Source of the DNA: Deltaproteobacteria bacterium
Lineage (GTDB): Bacteria > Desulfobacterota > GWC2-55-46
DNA length: 64,000 bases
Reading direction: 5' to 3'
Assembly (NCBI GenBank): GCA_019912665.1
Contig: JAIOIE010000006.1
Coordinates: 434,001-498,000, forward strand
In this document: one piece after another, positions 33,286-42,384 of the stretch
How the letters are laid out: each line of letters opens with the position of its first letter
Position numbering within the stretch: the stretch's first letter is position 1
The notes under the pieces: generated by a model
Database searches by the model: none
Told to the model about the DNA's origin: nothing
What the model saw: only the letters and a program-made list of their open reading frames with translations
Position numbers and translations under genes: made by a program

Positions 33286-34283
33286 CGGGCCTCCCTCCCC
33301 TCGACGAGGTTCCTCGAGCCCTTCACCCTTAGCGCCAGTTCGAGTGTCGCTATCCCGTCGCGCACGCCGGCGCGCGGGGTAAGCCCCCTCTCTATGCATT
33401 CGAGGAAATGCCTCGATTCGGCCATGTACATTTCATTGACCTCGAAGCCGATCCTCCCCGAGTACCACTTGCCAAGCTCCGCCGAATAGGTCTCCACCGT
33501 ACCGTCCAGCAGGTCAGCCCTTATGGTCCCCCTCGAGCCGGCTACGACCAGCCTGTGCTGGTTGGCCCTCTGGATGAAATCGGTCTGCCAGTTCACGTAC
33601 GCCCCGCTTTTAAGCCTCATGACGCCTGTGACGATGTCCTCGACATCCATCTCAAGCCCGCTCACCCTGTCTACGAACGCGAAGACCTCGTCGACCTCGC
33701 CGAAGAGCCACCTGATGTTGTCGAGCCCGTGTATGCTCGTAAGGACTACCCCTCCGCCGAGTTCCTTCCTCGCCGCGTACTCAGTCCTGTAATCGGCCTG
33801 GGGGTGCCAGTCCGGGAGATAGTGTCCGCCGTAGTAATTGACATGGTGGACCTTGCCGATGACCTCGGACGCAAGGAGGCTTTCTATCTGGAGGAAAACG
33901 GGATGGAACCTATAGCACATGGCCATCATGGCCGTTATGCCCTTCTCCTCGACGAGCCTTGCAAGCTCAGTTACTCCGTCCAGCTTGTCCGAAAGGGGTT
34001 TTTCTATGAGGATGTGCACCCCGCGCCTGGCGAGCTGGAGCGCCATATCGAGGTGCATGGAAGACGGCGTGCATATGACGGCCGCGTCCGGCAGCTTCGC
34101 AAGCGCGTCGTTGAAGCTCGTAGTCATGATCGGCCTCTCAAGGCCCCTCACTGCCCTCTCGAGCGTGGCAGTATTCGTGTCGCAGAGTATGAAATCCCTT
34201 ACGCCGAGCGACGCAAGGTTCTTAATGTGCCGCTTTCCTATTGAGCCGCAGCCCACTACAAGCGTTTTAAGGCTTTTTCCCAT
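33270..34283 (-). CDS. Gfo/Idh/MocA family oxidoreductase
   Basis: 337 residues. The N-terminal Rossmann domain has LVVGCGSIGKRHIKNLASLGV. The family EKPLSD motif (LIEKPLSDKLDG), with its Lys, is present. The C-terminal alpha/beta domain has GGGVVLTSIHGLDNIRWLFG. These enzymes use NAD(P) to oxidise or reduce sugar hydroxyls. ATG 34283 is preceded by AAGGAG. Next to a class III aminotransferase, it could make the keto group that is then aminated, which is a common enzyme pair in sugar pathways. Confidence 0.9.
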   Translation of the reverse strand: MGKSLKTLVVGCGSIGKRHIKNLASLGVRDFILCDTNTATLERAVRGLERPIMTTSFNDALAKLPDAAVICTPSSMHLDMALQLARRGVHILIEKPLSDKLDGVTELARLVEEKGITAMMAMCYRFHPVFLQIESLLASEVIGKVHHVNYYGGHYLPDWHPQADYRTEYAARKELGGGVVLTSIHGLDNIRWLFGEVDEVFAFVDRVSGLEMDVEDIVTGVMRLKSGAYVNWQTDFIQRANQHRLVVAGSRGTIRADLLDGTVETYSAELGKWYSGRIGFEVNEMYMAESRHFLECIERGLTPRAGVRDGIATLELALRVKGSRNLVEGREARCKTA

Positions 34284-34329
34284 CAATCCGATTCTCCTTG
34301 CCGCGTTCTGATTCAAAAAAAACTCGTGC

Positions 34330-35658
34330 TCAGTTCCTCTGCCTGAATACGACGCCTATCGGCTCGCCTACCAGAAATCCCGCAGGGTTTCCGCTCTCGA
34401 CCGCCTTCTTGAGGACCGAGAGCGCCTCCCTTGAGGCCTCTATGGTCTTTGCTATGTCCTCGTCGGTATGCGAGTAGCTTATGAAGACAGGCCCGCCGTA
34501 GAGCACTCCCCTCTTCACGGTCTCCTGGAGGAATATGCTCTTTAAAAGGAGGTCTTCCTCGCCTCCGGAATTCCTCGCTGATATGCCTCCCCTCGGCGGC
34601 TTACCGGTTATGCTGAAATCCGCGCCTATCTCTTTTGCGAATCCGTTTATGCCATCATGGAGCCTCTTGCCCGCCTCCCAGATACGTTCTATTACGGGCT
34701 TCGTCATAAGCTCGTTTATGGTGGCCTTGGCAGCGGAAAGGCCTATCGCGTCTCCCGAGTAGGTCATGGAGAAGAAGACCTCGTTCAATTCCTTCATGAA
34801 CTCGCGCTTTCCGGCGATGGCCGATATAGGGAACCCGTTCGCCATGCCCTTTCCGAAGCAGGCGAGGTCAGGGACGACCCCGTAATATTTCCCCGCGCCC
34901 CCGAGCGAATACCTGAAGCCGGTCACTATCTCGTCGAGCACGAATAGCGCGCCGTTCTTGTTCGCAATCTCCTTTGCGAGCTGAAGGAAGTTCCTTCCGG
35001 TCTCCGGGTCCACGAGCGGGTCGGTTCCGGGGACCTCCATTATGACGCAGCCGATCTTCCCGGGGTTTTCGGCGAACACCCTCTCAAGGGTCTCTATTTG
35101 GTTGTATTCGAATTTGTGCATGTAATCGGCCAGATTGCGCGGGATGCCCTTGTTACGGGGTGTCACGATTGCGTACCAGTCCTGACAGCCGTGGTAGCCG
35201 CAGTACGCGATGTGGTCCCTGCCCGTAGAGGCCCTGGCGACCTTGACAGCGGCGCTCGTGGCGTCGGCGCCGTTCTTGCCGAACCTGACCATCTCGGCGC
35301 ACGGGATGATCGAGCGCATGAGCTCGGCTACCTCGACCTCAAGCGGGTGCATGAGGGTGAAAGTCGTTCCCTCCCTGACCTGCCTTATGACAGCCTCGCT
35401 AACCGGCGCATAGTCGTAGCCGAGGAGTATCGGCCCGAGCGCCAGGGGGTAGTCTATGTACTCGTTCCCGTCCAGGTCCCATACGTGGGCGCCCTTGCCG
35501 CGGCAAAGGTACTTGGGGGTTACGCCCCTGACGAACTGGTCGGGCCCCTTGCTCAGGGTCTGGGTCCCGGCCGGTATTACCTTGACCGACCTTTCCCACA
35601 TGGCGTCGGATGCGGGGAAAAGGCTCACTTCATTATTTTTTTTAAGCGCCGGTTCCAT
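34330..35658 (-). CDS. Class III aminotransferase (GSA-aminomutase-like)
   Basis: 442 residues, fold type I PLP enzyme. FVLDEIVTGFR carries the Asp that contacts the pyridine N, and ACFGKGMANG supplies the Lys that forms the Schiff base. It resembles glutamate-1-semialdehyde aminomutase, but the setting among flagellin-sugar genes argues for amino-sugar synthesis rather than heme. It is the first gene after repeat copy B, so it may begin a new transcript within the island. I saw no promoter motif in the preceding 130 bp. Confidence 0.88.
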   Translation of the reverse strand: MEPALKKNNEVSLFPASDAMWERSVKVIPAGTQTLSKGPDQFVRGVTPKYLCRGKGAHVWDLDGNEYIDYPLALGPILLGYDYAPVSEAVIRQVREGTTFTLMHPLEVEVAELMRSIIPCAEMVRFGKNGADATSAAVKVARASTGRDHIAYCGYHGCQDWYAIVTPRNKGIPRNLADYMHKFEYNQIETLERVFAENPGKIGCVIMEVPGTDPLVDPETGRNFLQLAKEIANKNGALFVLDEIVTGFRYSLGGAGKYYGVVPDLACFGKGMANGFPISAIAGKREFMKELNEVFFSMTYSGDAIGLSAAKATINELMTKPVIERIWEAGKRLHDGINGFAKEIGADFSITGKPPRGGISARNSGGEEDLLLKSIFLQETVKRGVLYGGPVFISYSHTDEDIAKTIEASREALSVLKKAVESGNPAGFLVGEPIGVVFRQRN

Positions 35659-35719
35659 TGTCGTCCACCTCTCAAAATAATTTGTTGGGCAGCTCTTTCA
35701 TTGAGGAACACCCTCTAAA

Positions 35720-35788
35720 AATATGTGAGCATTTTTATTCACGGCCTGATACAGAGTCCGGAAAAAAATCAAACTTTTAGAGGTTGCC
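35720..35788 (-). repeat. Dispersed repeat, copy B
   Basis: Shares AATATGTGAGCATTTTTATT, CAGAGTCCGG, a run of A/T and GTTGCC with copies A and C. It starts 2 bp after the stop codon of the cytidylyltransferase gene on the minus strand. The stem is imperfect here (CGGACT...AGGCCG). It separates pseF from the class III aminotransferase. Confidence 0.78.
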
Positions 35789-35790
35789 TA

Positions 35791-36579
35791 TTATATCGCC
35801 TCGTCTTCCCTCAAGGACTTGGCATAGCCCTCGTTCCGATCAATATCCGCATTTATCTCCAGAAACGAAGGATGAGCCTCCAGAAATCTCAGTATCTCGT
35901 CCATGTGGAAAATCCTGCCGTTCGCGCCGATGCCGTCGTATATGGCGTTCACGAGCGTCAAATCACGTTCGTCGTCGACGGTCCAGCGCATCTTCGATAG
36001 ATCGCTATCGCACCGTATCTTGCATATCCTGAAAATGGTGTGGTTTTTCCAGATGTACGGGGTCACGTGCTCGCGCTCCGAGGAAAGCGCGGCCTTCATA
36101 TAGGCCTTCTCAAGGGCCTCGAACGAGAAGACCTCGGCGTCGAGCCCGTCAGGGAAGCTCGGGTCTATGCTTACGTAATCGAGCCCTCCCTCGCTGAACC
36201 TCCTTATGGCCCTGTCCACCAGCGCCGGGTCGAGCAATGGGCAATCCGAGGTTATCCTCACGACCGTCCTGGCCCTGGATGCCAAAGCGGCATAGAAGTA
36301 CCTGTCCAGGACGTCGTTTACGCTCCCCCTGTGGCAGCACACGTTGTTTTCGGCGCACCACTCCGCGATCCTGTCGTCCGACCCCTCCTGGGTCGTCGCG
36401 ACCACGATCTTCTCTACGAGTTTGGCGGCGGCGAGCCTCGTCACCACGTGCCACAGCATGGGTTTTCCGCCTATCTCCCTCATTACCTTCCCAGGGAGCC
36501 TGGTAGAGCCCATGCGGGCCTGCACTATTCCTACTACCGGGCCTATGGCCGCTTTGACGTCCTTATCCGTTATCTGCAT
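35791..36579 (-). CDS. pseF: Cytidylyltransferase, PseF/SpsF type
   Basis: 262 residues. VGIVQARMGSTRLPGKVMREIGGKPML is the nucleotide-binding N-terminus of SpsF/NeuA-like CMP-sugar transferases. ITSDCPLLDPALVDRAI and the C-terminal KMRWTVDDERDL segment are typical of the SpsF branch. It would activate the nonulosonic acid as the CMP-sugar used by Maf. It overlaps pseI by 10 bp. Exact sugar specificity (pseudaminate, legionaminate or other) is not readable. Confidence 0.87.
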   Translation of the reverse strand: MQITDKDVKAAIGPVVGIVQARMGSTRLPGKVMREIGGKPMLWHVVTRLAAAKLVEKIVVATTQEGSDDRIAEWCAENNVCCHRGSVNDVLDRYFYAALASRARTVVRITSDCPLLDPALVDRAIRRFSEGGLDYVSIDPSFPDGLDAEVFSFEALEKAYMKAALSSEREHVTPYIWKNHTIFRICKIRCDSDLSKMRWTVDDERDLTLVNAIYDGIGANGRIFHMDEILRFLEAHPSFLEINADIDRNEGYAKSLREDEAI

Positions 36580-37613
36580 AAGTCCTCGCTCCTTACCGGC
36601 ATATCCTTATGGAGGTCCCTTGCCGCGACGCTCCCTATGATGCGCCCCAGTTCTTTAGGCTCAAGCCCGTATGCGTGGCGGACGAGCTTCACTTTATCCG
36701 AGGTGACGACCTCGCCTTTCGGTATGTCGGCCTTCGCGTATATGGACCTCCTCGCGCCGGTCCTTTCGGCCATCTCGTTAGGCGACGGAATCTTAATGCC
36801 GTCACCGAGCGCCTTTTCGAGGTTCCTTACCTCGGATACCATCGTCCTGAACTCCTCGACCTCCATTGCATACGGATGGTCAGGGCCTTTAAGATTTCTA
36901 TCGAGAGTCAAATGCTTTTCTATGATCGAGGCCCCGAGCGCCACTGCCCCGAGGGCCACGCTGCTCCCCGGCGTGTGGTCGGATATCCCGACAGGACAGG
37001 CGAATTCCCTCGCGAGCGCGGCCATGGCCCTGATGTTAACGTCCTCGTATGAAGGCGGGTAGAGCGAAGCGCAGTGGAGTAGCGCGACCTGGTGGTTCTT
37101 CCGCCCTGTTACGAGCTCGACGGCCCTCCTTACCTCTTCCATGTAGGCCGCGCCCGTGGATAATATGACCGGCTTTCCAAAGGAGGCCACCTCCTCGATG
37201 AACGGCTCGTTCGTAAGCTCGCCTGACGCGAGCTTGAATGCCTCGACCCCTATCTCGCTCAATAACGCGGCCCTCTTGCTCTCGAACGGCGCGGAAAGGA
37301 AGGTTATCCCTACGGAGGCGCAGTGCATCATCAGTATTCTGTGCCATTCCTCCGGGAGCGTAAGCCTTTCCAATACAGGGTACGCCGGGTGCGGCGCCCA
37401 TTTTCCGCTCCCGTCGGGCCTCAAGGGGTTCAGGAGCCCCTCGGCCGTAAAGGACTGGAACTTTACCGCGTCAGCGCCGGCGTATTTCGCCGCCTCTATG
37501 AGCTCCCTGGCCCTCCCGAGGTCAGCATCGTGGTTCGAGCCTATCTCGGCTATCACATAGGCCGGGTATCCCGTGCCGACCGGCCTAGTTCCTATATTGA
37601 TGACGCTTCTCAT
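36570..37613 (-). CDS. pseI: Nonulosonate synthase, NeuB/PseI family
   Basis: 347 residues. The TIM-barrel NeuB domain (YVIAEIGSNHDADLGRARELIEAAKYAGADAVKFQSF...KLASGELTNEPF...SDHTPGSSVALGAVALGASIIEKHLTLD) is followed by a C-terminal SAF/antifreeze-like domain (RRSIYAKADIPKGEVVTSDKVKLVR). It condenses PEP with a 6-deoxy diacetamido hexose to form the nine-carbon acid. It is grouped with pseB/pseC/pseG, so a pseudaminate-type product is the likely one. It lies 32 nt after the small zinc-ribbon gene. Confidence 0.92.
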   Translation of the reverse strand: MRSVINIGTRPVGTGYPAYVIAEIGSNHDADLGRARELIEAAKYAGADAVKFQSFTAEGLLNPLRPDGSGKWAPHPAYPVLERLTLPEEWHRILMMHCASVGITFLSAPFESKRAALLSEIGVEAFKLASGELTNEPFIEEVASFGKPVILSTGAAYMEEVRRAVELVTGRKNHQVALLHCASLYPPSYEDVNIRAMAALAREFACPVGISDHTPGSSVALGAVALGASIIEKHLTLDRNLKGPDHPYAMEVEEFRTMVSEVRNLEKALGDGIKIPSPNEMAERTGARRSIYAKADIPKGEVVTSDKVKLVRHAYGLEPKELGRIIGSVAARDLHKDMPVRSEDLCR

Positions 37614-37645
37614 AATCCCGCCTTTCAGTCAGTATTCCCGCCCTC

Positions 37646-37825
37646 TCAGGCGGCTTCACCGCGTCTCGCGGCGTTCTTGCGCGCGTCGGCCTTTCCGGCG
37701 TCCTTTTTCTCGGTAAGCTCGCCTTCGCACTCCGGGCACGAGTCCCTTCCGGACCTTATCATGTATTCGGCGCCCCAGCCGCAGTATTCTTTTTTGCATT
37801 TCCCGCACACGTATGTAGGCATCAT
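37646..37825 (-). CDS. Small zinc-ribbon protein in the nonulosonate operon
   Basis: 59 residues: MMPTYVCGKCKKEYCGW, then IRSGRDSCPECEGEL, then a basic Ala/Lys/Arg tail. Two CxxC pairs make a rubredoxin-like or zinc-ribbon knuckle. The start is the first of two adjacent ATG codons (37825), with GGGGG 7 nt upstream. It lies 17 nt after pseC and 32 nt before pseI, so it is translated within the operon. The function is unknown. A nucleic-acid-binding, scaffold or iron-binding role would each fit, and nothing in the sequence decides. Confidence 0.78.
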   Translation of the reverse strand: MMPTYVCGKCKKEYCGWGAEYMIRSGRDSCPECEGELTEKKDAGKADARKNAARRGEAA

Positions 37826-37842
37826 AGGCGCACCCCCTTTAA

Positions 37843-40072
<2,230 letters not shown>

Positions 40073-40074
40073 TT

Positions 40075-40090
40075 AGCAATATGCGTGCCA
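40075..40090 (-). promoter_or_regulatory. Sigma-54 promoter of the pse / glycosylation operon
   Basis: Minus-strand TGGCAC-GCATA-TTGCT (40090-40075) is an exact match to the -24/-12 consensus. The start point is expected near 40064, leaving a leader of about 40 nt before pseB. It places sugar synthesis under the flagellar RpoN cascade. Confidence 0.88.
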
Positions 40091-40129
40091 CCTTAAAGAG
40101 AAAGGGGTTACTTTGAAAAAAATTAATTA

Positions 40130-40142
40130 AATCAGCGTGTTA
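40130..40142. promoter_or_regulatory. Candidate IHF site
   Basis: AATCAG-CGTG-TTA matches WATCAR-N4-TTR at every defined position, next to an A/T-rich tract (40115-40130). It lies about 40 bp upstream of the -24 element, the usual place for the DNA bend of sigma-54 promoters. The consensus is short, so chance is possible. Confidence 0.4.
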
Positions 40143-40214
40143 TAAGAAGAAGCACTACATGCGGGTTGGGTTAAGGCAGAATCGGGACAGCGAAAGTCAA
40201 ATATCTGACAAGGC

Positions 40215-40312
40215 ATGGAATGAATAAGGAAAAGATTTCCCTGTCAATGAATCTCATTCCATACAAGGCATTTGCGTAGGCTGACCGGAAAAGAGAGCGG
40301 TCTTCTTTCCGG
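40215..40312. other. Inverted repeats between fliW and the pse promoter
   Basis: ATGGAATGA (40215-40223) pairs with TCATTCCAT (40254-40262), with a smaller GGAAA-N3-TTTCC (40228-40240) inside. Nearer fliW, CCGGAAA (40285-40291) pairs with TTTCCGG (40306-40312), starting just past the fliW stop. They could end the fliW transcript or bind an enhancer protein 120-190 bp upstream of the sigma-54 promoter. There is no T-tract. Confidence 0.4.
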
Positions 40313-40314
40313 GG

Positions 40315-40773
40315 TTAGACCTTGATTGGGAAATTGGAAGGGTAATCGTCCCTGTCAATTACGCACTGTATGGCGTTCATGGTCTCGGCGTTGAAGACGA
40401 CCGGGCCCTTGAGGTTGAGGCTCAGTTCCCTCGCATCGCGGGCAACACAGACCATTACGAGCGTTACGAGGCCGTCCGGGCTATCGGCCCCCAGCTTTTC
40501 CATCTCCCATTTCTTGAGCGGGACCGAGTAACCGGGCTTGAAGGCGTTCGGGTCCGTAAGGAGAAAGGCCACTCCCGGCTCGTCGACCGACTGCATCCAC
40601 CTGAACGTGCCCTGTTCGTCGTGGTCTATTATTATGAACCTCTTAAGCCTCTCGAAACCCGGCATGGCCTGTACGAACCGGATCACCTTATTCTCAGCGA
40701 CCGATATCTCGCCGAAGCGGGTCGTCGCGAAGCTTACCATGTGCGAAGGAGCCTTTACTGTCGCAGTGTTCAT
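40315..40773 (-). CDS. fliW: Flagellar assembly factor FliW
   Basis: 152 residues. The FliW pattern is clear: TTRFGEISVAENKVIRFVQAMPGFERLKRFIIIDHDEQGTFRWMQSVDEPGVAFLLTDP and CVARDARELSLNLKGPVVFNAETM. FliW binds flagellin and, when free, binds CsrA allosterically and releases it from mRNA. Together they adjust flagellin translation to its secretion. The start overlaps csrA by 4 bp, the conserved arrangement of the pair. Confidence 0.96.
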   Translation of the reverse strand: MNTATVKAPSHMVSFATTRFGEISVAENKVIRFVQAMPGFERLKRFIIIDHDEQGTFRWMQSVDEPGVAFLLTDPNAFKPGYSVPLKKWEMEKLGADSPDGLVTLVMVCVARDARELSLNLKGPVVFNAETMNAIQCVIDRDDYPSNFPIKV

Positions 40774-40997
40774 TTTTTCCTGAATCCTTTCAAGTTTTCA
40801 GCCACTTCGCTCGGAAGCCCGGCGGCCTTCATGTTCGCTTCCTGTATCCTCAAGTAGATCTCCTCGCGGTGCACCTGGCAGCTCTGCGGGGCATCTATCC
40901 CGAGTTTCACATGGTTGTCCTTGACCTCGGCGACTACGAGCTTGATATCGTCGCCGATCCTTATCCCCTCTCCCGACTTCCTTGTCAGTACCAGCAT
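40770..40997 (-). CDS. csrA: Carbon storage regulator CsrA
   Basis: 75-residue RNA-binding dimer. MLVLTRKSGEGIRIGDDIKLVVAEVKDNHVKLGIDAP and VHREEIYLRIQEAN contain the conserved RNA-contacting residues (L4, R6 and the VHREEIY Arg). The C-terminal extension EVAENLKGFRKK is longer than the enterobacterial form, as is usual for CsrA proteins that interact with FliW. The likely key target is the fliC leader at 23087-23118. Confidence 0.96.
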   Translation of the reverse strand: MLVLTRKSGEGIRIGDDIKLVVAEVKDNHVKLGIDAPQSCQVHREEIYLRIQEANMKAAGLPSEVAENLKGFRKK

Positions 40998-41051
40998 TTC
41001 GCCCTCCCTGGCTTACTTGTTTTCCGAGCCGGTTGCCCGGTTATCCTATTT

Positions 41052-41471
41052 TCACGCAGCGCTGTCAAGCAGGCTGAAAAGCCCCCGGTCCTCCCGTTCT
41101 ATCATCTTTGCGATCGCGTAAAATAGCCTTCTCGTCTCCTGCATGAACCCGGCGGGATTCGCCCGAATTGAGCCGGGATCGCCCCACCTAAGCCTGTATG
41201 ACGTGAAGGACGCGAGCATCATTTCCATCTCGTCGATGAACCTGCGGGCGTCGGCCCTGTGCGAGGCCATACTCTTCCGTGAAATTGCCTCTCTGAGAGA
41301 GCATACCTCGGATTCGACATGCACCGAGAGCTTTCCAGATAGCCGTGAAAGCCTCTCTTCAGCCTTTTCGACGTTATTTTTCAGAGCCCCGGCGTTAAGG
41401 GATTTTACAAGCTCCGTAATTTCCCTCAGGAGCTCGCCGTGCTGCCTTCTCAGGTTTTCCGAGGTTGCCAT
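41052..41471 (-). CDS. Hemerythrin-like four-helix protein with a lost ligand
   Basis: 139 residues, all-helical. LRRQHGELLREITELVK, then LSVHVESEVCSL and a third His in ASHRADARRF follow the hemerythrin H...HxxxE...H pattern. In the last helix, where HxxxED..LF is expected, AKMIEREDRGLFSLL has Met instead of His. The diiron or O2 site is therefore incomplete, or altered. ATG 41471 (GGGGTGG upstream) is preferred over TTG 41492. It is encoded between flgL and csrA. It could be a signalling or structural derivative of a motility-linked hemerythrin. Confidence 0.6.
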   Translation of the reverse strand: MATSENLRRQHGELLREITELVKSLNAGALKNNVEKAEERLSRLSGKLSVHVESEVCSLREAISRKSMASHRADARRFIDEMEMMLASFTSYRLRWGDPGSIRANPAGFMQETRRLFYAIAKMIEREDRGLFSLLDSAA

Positions 41472-41488
41472 ATCCACCCCAGGCTTGA

Positions 41489-42373
41489 TCAACGCAGGTA
41501 ATCGAATATGCTGAGGCTAAAGACCCTTCCGGCGGATGCGAGCGCGGCCTGCAGGGCCACCTCGCCGGCCTTGAGGTCGGTTATGAGCTCCGCCATGTCC
41601 GCGTCCTCGAGGATGGATACGGTCGACTCAAGCTCGAGCTTGTAGACCGAGAGGTCCTGCTCGGCGGCGTTGAGCCTGGAGACCCTGCCGCCTATGTCGG
41701 AGACCCCTTTTGACAGCTGCTGAAGGCCCGCATCGAGGCCGTCTATGGCCGCGCGCACGCCGTCGCCGTCGTCCGCGGCCAGCGCGGCTGAAAACGCCGC
41801 GACCGTCGCCATTATGTCGGTACCGCCGCCGCTCCCTCCGAAGACTTCCCCGCCGTTAAGCGCCATGTCGACCGAGGCCGAAGAGCCTATCTTGATCGCC
41901 TGCACGTTTGCGTCGCCCTGGTAGGCGCCGGCAGAGTCGAACGCAGGTGAATCGGACCTGTATCCCGCGAAGACATACCTGTTGTCGAACCTGGTATTCC
42001 CTATGCTGACGAGCTCGTCGAAGAGGTTGTCGACCTCGGCCTTTATCATGGCCCTTGTCTCCGTGGTCGTAGTGCCGCTGGCGGCCGTGACCGCGAGCTC
42101 CTGGAGCCTTATGACCGCGTCCTTGGCCCTGTCCAGCGCCTGCTCGGTAATCCCCAGGTGCGAAAGGGCATAGCCGATGTTCCTATCGTATTGGCCGAAC
42201 TGGGATATCAGGGACTTGGATGTCAGTATCTTGTGCGCGTTCACCGGGTCGTCGGAGGGGGCGTTGACCTTCCGCCCGGACGATATCTGCTTGTTTATGT
42301 TGTATATCTTCTCCTGGCGGAGAAGCAGGTCGCTAACGTACCTGTCATATGAAAGCTTCTGGGTGACCCTCAT
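41489..42373 (-). CDS. flgL: Flagellar hook-filament junction protein FlgL
   Basis: 294 residues. The flagellin-like N-terminus (MRVTQKLSYDRYVSDLLLRQEKIYNINKQISSGRKVNAPSDDPVNAHKIL) and the C-terminal helix (ELITDLKAGEVALQAALASAGRVFSLSIFDYL) identify the type 3 hook-associated protein. It is secreted and sits between FlgK and the filament. It lies 11 nt after flgK in the sigma-28 operon. Confidence 0.95.
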   Translation of the reverse strand: MRVTQKLSYDRYVSDLLLRQEKIYNINKQISSGRKVNAPSDDPVNAHKILTSKSLISQFGQYDRNIGYALSHLGITEQALDRAKDAVIRLQELAVTAASGTTTTETRAMIKAEVDNLFDELVSIGNTRFDNRYVFAGYRSDSPAFDSAGAYQGDANVQAIKIGSSASVDMALNGGEVFGGSGGGTDIMATVAAFSAALAADDGDGVRAAIDGLDAGLQQLSKGVSDIGGRVSRLNAAEQDLSVYKLELESTVSILEDADMAELITDLKAGEVALQAALASAGRVFSLSIFDYLR

Positions 42374-42384
42374 TTTACCGCCTC

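Noticed and set aside
33286..33399. Longer start for pseG
   Set aside because: The extension is Arg/Gly-rich and lies inside the upstream gene; GTG 33285 has a strong GGGAGG and starts right at the PseG domain.
34330..35658. hemL (heme synthesis) for the class III aminotransferase
   Set aside because: The context is flagellin glycosylation and no other tetrapyrrole gene is present; sequence similarity alone does not separate these subfamilies.
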